Source: a virus. Taken from it: a stretch of DNA of 64,000 nucleotides. This document shows positions 22,663 to 34,600 of the stretch, in pieces (the first letter of the stretch is position 1; each line of letters opens with the position of its first letter). The notes under the pieces were generated by a model. It was not told the origin of the DNA, did no database searches, and saw only the letters and a program-made list of their open reading frames with translations. The DNA lies in the IMG/VR virus record IMGVR_UViG_3300031787_000093, positions 1 through 64,000 of that record, one strand, 5' to 3'. A program made the position numbers and the translations under genes.

Positions 22663-25600
22663 TTACTCAAGTGGTACAAGGATTAACCCATCGCCAAGAT
22701 CAATTGTAGAATTTTTTGGTTTGGCTTTCTGCTGTTGCTTTTTAATTGCCTCAGCAACAGGTGTCGACTTTTTCTCTTGGTCAAGTGGAACAATATCTAA
22801 GTCTGGTCCTAGCATTATCGTAGAATCATCTTTTAAAGTTTCTACCTGTTGATTTTTAGCAGTTTGAATGGCTGTTTGAGGATCACCTTGGAACTGTAAA
22901 AATAATTTTATCGCACCCTTAGAATACTTCTTGAATCTCTGTGGGTCTTTAATCATTTCATAGTTTATGTTTAACAAAGGATTAGTTTGTTTTTCAGTTT
23001 GAACTAAATTATTGCCACCATGCTCTTGGTTTCCATAAACTTCTTTTTGGAATTGACCCATAGGAGACAAAGCTTCTCTGGCAATTAACTCTATATACTT
23101 TTCACGATCTTCGTTATACAGTTTTCTACGTTCAAAATCCATGAAAGTGTAGTTAGCGATATTAGTCATTGCATCTGCTACGTGGTATATGTCTTTGAGA
23201 ATTTTACCTAACTGCTCATAACCCAGTAAAAGATTTGGATTTTTTAATCCTGCGATTGGCTTTTTCGTAGCTGGGTCATAGTTCATTTCAGAGTTAATTT
23301 CAATGTATTTTTTATACTCTCCGGTATCAATTAAATACTCTTGAACTAACTGCCTTCGTAACATGGCGTTGTATCTAAGTAAATTGTTGTACTCTTCAGG
23401 TGCAAATTTATACGCACCAAATGGAGTTTCTATATTTCTAGGAATAGCAGCAGGTAAAGCATCCCACGCATCTCCTTTTTTAACTGCCAAGTATACTAAC
23501 GCTTCCCAATCTGGTATATTGTATCCGGCAACAATTCTACTTACCTGTAACACATCAAATGTGTTGTACATCCACTTGCCAAAATTACTACTTCCAACAG
23601 GGGTGATTGCTACATCTTTACCGAAGTTATCTACTTTTACAGGAAACTTATCCATTTCAATTTCTACAAATGGTAAGTCTACGTAATGTCCGGGAATAGA
23701 CTTCCAAGGCCAACGTTCAGCAAGTTTTGTACCCAACTTCATCCAAAACAATGTTGCTTGAGGATCTTCTACCTTAATACCAAACATTTTAATTGGAGGT
23801 GATTCTCTGAAATCATAGTCTACTACATAATCTCTTCTCCATTTATCAATCCAAGATAAAGAGTTAGGTACTAAACCAGAAGCCATGGTTCCAACTATCT
23901 CAGCAAAGAATGTGGGTAATCTATTTTCATCTTCATCTGTAACTGCTTTCGCTACACTTAAAATACCACGAACAAACGTTTGGTCGATAATATATTTTCC
24001 TGCGGAATTCATATTACCAAACAAGTTTAAACCAAACTCATCGGCTGCTTCTTCCAAAGCTCCACGGTTTACGAATTTGTTCTGTTTGTCTAAAGCTAAC
24101 TTATTTTCTTTAAATTGGAAGTACAAAGCTGCACCAAACAAACCAAGTGATTTATAAGATATAATTAAATCTTTTTCTTTATTCCACAAATTATTTGGTC
24201 TTTTTGATTTGTATTCAGAATCAACCATGGACATAAATCTGTCTTTCAAAAGAGTAAGGTTAATTGAGTATGGCCTTTCTAAACTATATGAAAAAGATTG
24301 ACTTTGTTTTTTATCTTCTCCCTCATCATCAGGTGCCCCACTTACGCACCCTGCTTTAACTGCTTGTAAAGCTATAAACTGTATTCCTGTTCCAATCAAA
24401 GCTCGAGCTAAAATACGATCTGCATCTCTTGCATCAGCTCTACGTTGATTAAATGAATCAGCTGCAGACAGTTCTCCCTTTGCAGCTCGCTGCGATCTAC
24501 GCACTGCTCTTGCACCGCCAATGATACCAATTTTAACTAATGCGTATTCAGGTATAAAGAATTCTAATAATTCAACTGCGTAATTACTAGGTATTCTACT
24601 AAACGGAATAATACTTGTTCCAGCAATACGAGAAATTTTAGCCGGAATAGAAAAACCATCATCGGTCTCACGTGTGATATTTTGTACACGAGCAATTACA
24701 TCACTAACAGCATTATCATTGTTGTAAACATATCGCATAGCTTCTTCTTGAGCTGCGGAATTCTTATAATCAGAGTTTACAATGATGTATGCTTTTCTAA
24801 TTGCTTCGTATTCTTTCTTTAATCTATTTCTCTCATCGCTAGATTTTGCTGCGTCAATAGCTTTTTTATATCTTTCATGCTCAGCTGTAAACTTAAACTG
24901 TTCTGAAACCGAAGAAAAATATGCAAAATCTCTAAACACTGCATCAGTTGCCCCCATTACACGGAATACAACGTCAGGTACAAACCCAAAGGTACCTTGC
25001 AACAAAGCAATAGCCTGCTGTTTAGAAGATATTTTACCTTCGTTTGTGATAGCAAAGCCATGTTTTTCTGCTAACTCTTCAGTAGTCATGTCAAGCATGC
25101 CAGCTTTGATACGGTACTGATCTATTTTCAAACCTACAAATTTCTGCAATGACTTGTAGAAATTAAAGCCTTGTACGTAAGCATCTGGAGTTTGATATGC
25201 TTGAGTAACAGTTCCATCTCTTAAGATTTTTGCTGCTTTCTTTAACCCCATTGGTATACCATATCGGTTACCTGCTCCAAAGTCTCTCCAGCCTGTTTTA
25301 GTATACTGACTATCAGTGATGCCAAGTTTATTTGAAATCAAACTGATGCCACTTCTAACTGGGGATACAAACAAATCAGTTAAATACTTAGTGATGTTAG
25401 ACAGAGCGTTTACTGACATAGATCCCGGAGTCATCAAACCACCCTTGATGAAACTACGGTACATATCAGTCAAAGAGTTGTCTCCTTCATAAGGTGCTCT
25501 TGCATCAATGTAGCGTTTCTGAGCCCCTTGTAGTTGCTCGTACAAGTCTAAGTGGTATTGAAGATTAGTTTTAGATGGATCGATTTTAGATGTGCCATAT

Positions 25601-28600
25601 GGATCTGTTTCCGCTAGGTTTCTACTTTCCTTGTACAAATCTTTTAATTTGTCTAACTCGTTTGCAAGATCACGAATTTTAGTTTTAGCTCCCTGTGGGA
25701 TATTTAAACCTTGCTTTTCGTTTCTTCTAAACATTGCCTCAGCTCCACTTAAGTAAGTTTCTTTGCTCAACTGTTTAAATAACTGAAGCATTCTACCTAT
25801 ACCAGTACCAGCTTTTAATATCTTGCTGTATTGTTCGTGAATCATCTTAGGGTCACCTCCGTTTTGTTTAGCTGCAATCAAGTCCATGATTGCCTTAGCT
25901 AAGGGAACGTCTCCATTGTCAACGGTTGTGAACAACGCCTCAAGTATTGGAGGATAATCATTTGGATCAATATTATCAATTGCATCTAGCAATTCTTTTT
26001 TATCACGAACCACACGCATTGCCTCTGCCTCATTTTCCATAGCGTCAGCTTCTTCTTTGAATATGCCGCCTCTCTGCTGTTGCTTTTCAATGTTTGCTCT
26101 TTGCTTTAGAGAGAAGTAATCCTGTACATCCTGTGGTTCAAAGCCACTGCGAATCAAAGAAGTATATAACTCATCATCTGTGATTTCTTCAAACTGAGGA
26201 TTTGCTTTGATGTCTTTGATAAAGTTTCCAATGTCTTCAATTACATTAGGAGTTTTCTTCATCTGAACCCCTTTCACTTGAGTCTCACCGAGCATAGAGT
26301 CATACAACTTACGCATAGGTTCGCTGACTTTCATCTCAATAGGAGTACCAATAATACCTCCGTAAACTTGCAAGAACCACTTTTTAAAATTAGCAAACAA
26401 GTTAGCCAATGAGGAAGTAGGTGCTTTACCATCTGCAAGATATTTTTCAAAATGTCTAGCAAAAGCTTCAGAAGTTGCTCTAGTCCACTTGTCGTGTCCG
26501 ACTTCTTTTAAGAATGCTTTCTTTTCAGTAGCAGTTAAACTATCTTCCCAAACGTGTGCCAATTCATGCATGGCAGTTGTAATGTTTGGATTTGTTAAGG
26601 CAAAGATGATAAACTTACCTTGATCAGTTTTGACAGTTGCTCCATGTGCCCCATGCATATCCTGTTGGAACAAAGCCATTCCTCCTGCAACCGCTTCAAA
26701 TGTTTCGTCAGTGAGTTCAAGTGTAAAGAATTCATTTCCGGGAACAAAACTTTCACCAGTTGTTTCAAGAGCAACATAATTTAAAAACTCCTCATCCACA
26801 TCCAACCTTGTCAATAGTTTTCCTGTGTTTACAACACTGTTACCTAATGTATCAACATAAGATGGATATTCTGTAGGATCTAATGTAAACTCAAACTCAT
26901 CCGGTTTTGCCACTTCATCAACTCTACCAAACGAAGTTAGATTTAATTTAGTCGTACCTGTAGTAAATCCATAGGCTTTTGCAAGTTTTTTTGCTTTGTT
27001 TGGTATGGTTTCATTGTAAAGTTTGTTTAACCCACTTGTTTTATCACCTGTTTGATTTCCTGCCACAGCCGCTCCAATTGAAGCCCCATTACTAAAAACT
27101 ATTTTCTTGACACCATAGTCACTGGCTATTTTCAATGCGTGTTTTATTCCAATGCTTACAAACTGCTCAGTTTCAATTATAGGACTGGTCTTTTTAAAAG
27201 TGTTTTTTGCATCTTTTATTGCTTCTTGTTTTAAAAAATAATTATTAAATGATAGATTAAAATCGTTAGCCGTAGGATCTTGATCTTCTAATTGTTTTAA
27301 CTTTTCTTTCAGTTCTTCTCGTGTAATGTTTTTGTTTTCTTTGGTTGACTGTACCTGAATAATTCTTTGCTCAAACTCACTTTCTACAGGATACTGCTTC
27401 TTAATTTCCGCTAATGTTAATGTTCTAAAATTTTGAGCTTTATCTGACTGTATTTCTATGACGTGAAGCATTCTTTCACCATTTTCATTGACTACAATCT
27501 CTGTTCTCATGTGCATTGCAACTTCATTTGGAATTGCACTAAAGTGACTTTCATCAAAATAATTTTTAGCTAAATCATTTCTTTCCTTAACCAACTGTGT
27601 TATTTCATTTTGCAATTTGTCTAAGGTACCATAGTTACCTGCAAAATCTTTTTCTTTAGTCAGCTGTTCTAGCTTTTCTAAAATTTTCTCATCATAAGAC
27701 TGTAATAGTCTATTGCTAGAAAATGGAAATCCAAGTAAGTGTTCTTTATAAGATTGTCCTAAAGGCTGACCAATTGTACTTTTAAACTGTTCAAATCCTT
27801 CTACTCGTTCCTGCCGAATAATTTCATCACTTGCTTCAAAATGTAATTTTAAAAGTGTTTTGATTTCTTCTATATTTTCAGCTGTGATTTGTACACCTTG
27901 GTATTTTTTTAATTTTTCAAATGTTTCTTTAAACTGAGGATATTTTTCTTTGCCGATATATGATTCATATAAATCTAAAGTTTCATCAGCTATTTGTGTT
28001 AAATCAACAAATCGACTAGTACCATCACTACGTTTAATTACAAAAGAAACCTTTTTTCCAGTAAATGTTGTATCTAGTTTTTTAGCAGTTGTTCTTACAA
28101 AATCCCCAATGCTATCTGGTCTTTCTATAAAATTATCATTACCTAAGTAAACTACTTCATCCACTGTTCTGGATTGATTTAAACTATCCCTGTCATAAGA
28201 AAAAAGCTGTGGAATATTTTCAGACCATGTTTTTAAATCTGAAGCAGGTACAGTTGTATCATACTGACTAATGAAATCATCAAAACCTAGCCAATTCAAT
28301 TCAACTTCTTTTGCTCCATTTTTAATTAATAGAGACTTTAAACTTTCTACTGTAATTTTTCCTTTACTTTGTGCAAGTACTTTTGAAGTTGCGTAAGCTG
28401 CCCCAGAATAAAAAGACGTACTGAAACTGTCTTCAACTAATTCTTGAATTTTTAAAAACTCAGACAACTGCTGTTGTTCCTCAACAGTCAAAGGAGCAGT
28501 TGGCTCTATAAAATTAGACGCAACAGATCCTGTGAATTTTTCTGGGTTTGCCTCATAGTCAGCGTAAATTTTATCAAATGTTTCTTGCTTTATCAAACCA

Positions 28601-31600
28601 GAATCAACAAGTTCTTTTTGTAGTTCTGATTTTGTAAAATCCGAAGGTGATTTATATGGATCATATATGCCCCCCATATAATTTTGTATACCCGGAAACA
28701 TGTCATAAAAAGATTCTCGTGCTTCTGCGTCAGTAATATTTTCAAGTTCTGTAACTTCAGTTTTTAAATTTGTTTTGAGTTTTCCAGCCTTAATAAATTT
28801 AGGTATCATTTCACTTACCCCACTGTCTATAGCCACCGGATCATCAATCATTATACCTTGATCAACCTGCACAAAATCTAAAAACTCTTGTTCACTAGTA
28901 AAAACTTGTAATTCTGATCCATCATCCAAAGTAATTTTAGTATCCGAGTCAAGACTATAAAGAAACTGTATAGCCTCAGCAAATTTTGAACTAGTAAATT
29001 CAAATTCTAAATCACTAATAAGTGAACTAGGAACTACTTCATTATCGTTTAAAGCCCTTTTGATCTCAGTAATGGACTCAGCTACAAACCTAAATGATTG
29101 CAACGCAGTTTCAAGTGATCGACTACCAATTCCACTTCCATACATTATTTCACTTTCAATAACACCAGCAACAACATCGACTGCGTGATTATCATCACTA
29201 AGGTCAAATTGCTTGAGTATGTCAGCGTAACTTTCAAATATTAACTTCTGTTGTTCTAAAACTAACTCGTAGTTTGTTTTAGCTGTTTCAAGTTGTTTTT
29301 GAATTGGCTTTGATGCTTTGGCTTTAATGAATTTTAATTCAGTTACATCCGCTACAATTAACTCTTCGTTGTTTAAACCTGCAAGGCTTTTGGAAACAAG
29401 AAATGCGTTGTGTAAACTCTTTGACTTATTTGCATCTCCTTCACCATATGAATTCATATAGTTATTGTAGATACTTTCAAGAGTCTGAGAATCCGAAACG
29501 CTTAAATCATAAGTATTAGAAATCAATTCGACAATTTTCTTTACACCTTTTTCTGTGTTAGCTGAAAACAATACTCTAGATATATCAGTAAACACACTTT
29601 TGTAACTAGTAAACTGAAATAAGTTTTTGTCAATGTAAAAATCAACAATATCATTTACTAATTTCTCGGTATTCTCATCAATGAGTTTTTTGCCACGGAG
29701 TTCTAACAATTTAGTTCTCACTGCTGTAGGAGTTGCAAAATCTATTGTAGATTCAGGCAACTCTCCTTCAATGTGTTGAACAGCTTGTCTTAAAGCCTGT
29801 TGTAATTGAGGTAAAATATTTTTAGTAAATAACTTATTATAATTTTGCAATAAATTACTCACTGCCTCCGCTTCATACTTCTGTAAATTTATTACAATTT
29901 CTCCCGGTTTTTGTCCTTTTTTAGCGTCACCTCCGCTATCATACATGTAATTTGGTCTAAAGGAAACTGCTGGGAGATTTGCATCAACAACTGTACGAAT
30001 GCTTACTAGTCCTAAATCAGGATATAAATTATACAATTCTTTATTTCCAGCAAGAGTAAATAACTTTCTAATGTCAATTACAGAAGTTAATTCTGGAGTA
30101 TCTGTTCTTTTGCCAAAAAATTTAAACGTAAATTTTGGCTGAGCTTTTATTTTCTTAAAAGAATTAAAAATACCCTTGTATACTTCATTAGTCGTTTGAA
30201 CATCAGCTACAAATTTTGGATCAAACGCTACAGGAACTCCGGCTTCATTAAGTACTACACCGGTCATGAGTGTAATCTTCTCAAGTGGATAGTTCTTTTC
30301 TTTTAACTCCTTTGCTTTATTGACGTTTGGATAAATCTCTTCTGGGTTTAAATTAGCTGCATTCTGAAACAACGGAACCAAGTTTGGTGACATCTTTAGC
30401 CAATCTTGGAATTGCTGTTCTGTTCTCTTCAGCATTTCAATACGAGTATCCATGAACTCCTGAAGAGTTATGCCCATACGAGTTGCCTTGTTTTCAAATA
30501 TGCGAAGAGCCATATCAGCAGATCCTGTTCTTTGCTCACGCATTTTCTTCCATCGGAATCTAGTCTTGAATGAAGCTTTTAAGCCCCAGTCATCTTTAAA
30601 TTTCTTGTTTAATTGCTTTCTGTATTTTTCACGAGTAGCATCATTCTCTGCAACAAGTCGTTTGCCTTCAGTATACTTTGCGTAATCAATAAGTTTTTCA
30701 GCTTGCTTCTTAGCTTTATCCTGAACTTGATCTTGGGTTTCGTTTGCTTTGGTTTCTACTCCAATGTTCTGAAGAAAATCCTCAGCGTTCAAATCACCAT
30801 CCAAAAACATTGCAGCATCAACTTGTTTGTCTTCTATAAATGCCCCTTGTTTTTGTGTATTAGATAAAACGTTTGCAGTCTTTCTCCGTTTCTCATTTAA
30901 CTGAGCTACTTCAGCAGCTTGTTTCTTTAAATCAGCTGCACGATTCTTTGAAGTAGTATTACTCATAGGAGTATTACGTACAAAAGCATTAGTTGTGCTA
31001 AAGGTATTTGCCCCTGTATATTTTACTGCAACAAAATTGTTAAAGTCTTTTCTAAGTTTCTGAAAACTTTCTATTCCTGCTTTATCGTTTCCGAAAATCT
31101 CTTTTACTTTATTGGTACTGTTCTGCATCAAGTTGATTATGAAGTTGTCAATTGCATCTTCTTTAGTCATCTTGCCTTCAGCAACTAGTTTACCGAACAC
31201 CTGTTCAAACAAAGTGTTTCTGGCAACCGCCTCTCTAACTTTATCTGTAGTATTATCTTGCTGACGTTGTCTTGTTGTTTGGCCTGTTTGCTCATCAGTC
31301 TGAGTATTAAAGAATTGATTATCAAAATCTCTAAACAAAGGAGCCATGTAATCTGAAACGTGAGCAAACTTTTTACGAGCCACGTCTGTTATAACTGCAG
31401 CTCCATCTTTGAAGAAAGATACCAAGTTAATCTTCATCTTAACTCCGAAGCCTTTGCTCATTTCAGATACAGCTTCTTTTATTGCATCGTCTTCTGAACT
31501 TACTTCGCTAGCGATACCAGTAAACAAACCAACTCTCTGCTGAGCACTCTCATTCCAACTAGGCTGGTAACGTGCTCTTGCACTAGCCTCAGCTTGACTC

Positions 31601-34600
31601 ATGCGTTTTTCTTTACGCTTGCTAGTTTTATTTTTGCTTTGATATAAAACAGTATTGTCTTGATTCTCTTGACCGTTTTCTATTTTTTCTTGAGAGGCTC
31701 TACGAGAATCTAAGTTTTTAATGGCAATGTTTTCAACTTTTTCTTTTGAAACAATACCGTACTTCTTAGACTGATCTTCTACAAACTGACGAGATTTATC
31801 GTTAAGGGGAACAAATTCATCTGTGGTACTGGTAAGACCCTGTGCTTCTAACTGACCAGTCTCCATGTTGTAGCGATAAACAACCTTGTTGTCTACTACA
31901 CCGTTTTCACTGCTAACATAGAATTCTTCTCCCATGTTTCCAGTTCTTCTTTCAACTTGCACTCCTTCGTTTCCGACACCTGAACTTGTAAAGGTGTTGG
32001 TGGATGTGTTTTGATCTGATTCCACAGGTCCTGTGCTCATTACCATCTGATCCTCAACAGCTGATTTTGTTTCGTTGGTACCATTTTCAACTGCTGTCGC
32101 AGTTGCGGTAGCAAACTCAGGTTCATCAGGTGTATCTCCTTTCGCCCCTCTTGTATTTTTAATAGTGCTATCGAGAATGGTTAAGATTTCGCTGTCAAAT
32201 TCACTTACATCGTTTCCATAAGTATTCTGTAAATAATCACTAAACGCTTGACGTGTTTTGAATAAAATACCTAAGTTAGAAAGATTTCCTGCTGAAAATA
32301 CAATACAGGTAAATGCTGTCATCCGTAAATTCAACAACCTTTCATCTTCAGTTTTGCCATATGCGTTTTCAACAGCTTCTCTAATATCAAAGCCATTACT
32401 TTTAAATTCAGCCCATACATTTGCAAAACTTTCCTCAGTAAATGAACCAGCTGCCCCTGATATCGTTCTACCAAAAACAGTCATCAATTTACCAATTAGA
32501 TTGGCTGGAACAAATCTTCCTAAGCCTAAAGTACCTGTAACTTTATCGTAAACTTGATTACCCAGCTCTTCAGCTGCACCCATTGATCCATCTTGACCTA
32601 CGGCCTCAAATAACAAAGCTTGCTTTCCGTAAGTAGTCGCAGCTTTTTCAATCAAGTTGAATGTTGCAATACCTGTTCTACCGTAACGGTTTGCCATATA
32701 AGCACGAGCAGTAAGAGCCGTTTGACTAGTAAACAGTTTAGTCATGCCACCGGTCATGGGTTTCTGCATCAAGCCCATTTGCAGCACAACTCCCATTGTA
32801 TTTAAAATGCCCTCACCTAAAGCTTTATCCTCGTAAATTGTTTCAATTGAGTTAACTACTTCAGGATTGACATACTGCCCACTCTGTTGTAAGAAATCAG
32901 AAGCTGCTATAACTTCTTCTGATGGTGTTAAATATGTGCCTCCAGTAAATGATTCTGTAACATCCTTGGTGAACTTATTTACAAAGTTTGAACCTACACC
33001 TTTGCCATCAACCTTAGTAAGGTCGGTGTTGGTATAAATAATTTGGTTAGCTGCTCTGATCTGTGCCTTTTTTTCTATGATTTTATCTTTTAAATTTCTT
33101 TCATAGATAAAGTTGGCTTTCATTTGATCAGTGAAAACTATATCACCGCCTCCTCCAAAAGATGTAATCATAGATCCAACTTTTGCTAAGTAAGGCATTT
33201 CTTTATCTCGAGCTGCATTGTATCGCTCATCTAATTCTTCTGGGTCATATCCTTCTGGTAAAACAACATTTTTATTGAAACGAGTTGATTTATATTCTTT
33301 AAGTTTCTTTTCTAGTCCATCTAACTGAACATATAAAACATTTCGCTTTTCTTTTAGTATCGCTCTGTCAGTTTTCTTTTCTGCATTTAACGTATTAGAA
33401 TATACAACCTGAGCTTGATCTTTATCTTCTCCTTCTAATCGATTACCATCTGAATCGAAAAACTCTTGAGGTGATAAATTATTAAGGCCAAAAAATCCAG
33501 CCTGACCTTTTAACTGTTCAATCTGAGCACGTAAATCAGTAACTTGTTTTGTCTGTTCAGCTGTTAGTTTGAATTTACCATAGTATTGTTTTTCGGTAGC
33601 AGTTTTAGGTTTTTCAGCTATCGCATAAATCGCATCAATCTGATCATAAAGCTTAGCAATTTTTTGTTCTTCAGCTGATAGTTCTCCTTTTGCTCTTGCT
33701 TCAAAATTCAAATCAAAACGAGATAACTTGTTACCAAACGCATCAGTCGTATAACCTAAAGATTTGCGTCGAGATTCATATTCTTTTTCACCAAGTGATC
33801 TCTCATACGCCATCTTATACTTAACAAATACTTCATCAATTTCATCCTCAGATAAACCAGCTTTAGTCAACATGTCCACTAAGCCATCACGGTTTAAATC
33901 ATTGAACGTTCTATCCTTGGCATTAGGAATATCTATGCCAATGTTATTTCCTAAATCGTACTCATACAAAACTCTACCTAAATCTAATTCAGATATATTT
34001 GATAAAGCTGTTGAGTTTTCGTTTTCATCGTATACTGTTCCGCTTTTGCCAATAATTCCGTTCTCAACAAGTGATTCACCTTTAGCTACACGCATTGTAC
34101 GATACTCTTTCTGCCTAGCAAGTTCTGCTCCAAAAGTAGTTTCGTTAAGAACAACTGAGTTTAAGATATCGTTTACACTTGTTATACCGATTTCTTTTAA
34201 TGCTTTGCTGTATTTTCGTGAGTATGCGTCTCTGTTAACTGGGTCAATTAAATAATCATAAAAATCTTCTTGAGTTTTAAAAGGCTGACCATATGCATCA
34301 ACGTTTAATTTATTGTTCTGAAGTTTAGTGTAGTTTTGATTTGCCTCGTAACGCTTTTGAGGAATGGCGTATGCTTCAGCAACTGGGTCGGGAGCAAACT
34401 GATCAAACTGAGGTTTGTAACCGGGCTGGTTTGCAGCGACCGTTTGTCTATTAAATACAGGAGAAAAGATTGTAGGCTTTCCGTTTTTAGTGTATTGGTA
34501 TTTTTCATATTCTGATAACCCCCCTGATAAAACGTTATCAAAATCTTTGGCATCTCTAATGTAAAAATATTGAGCAAGCTTTCCTCGCTGTTCATTATAA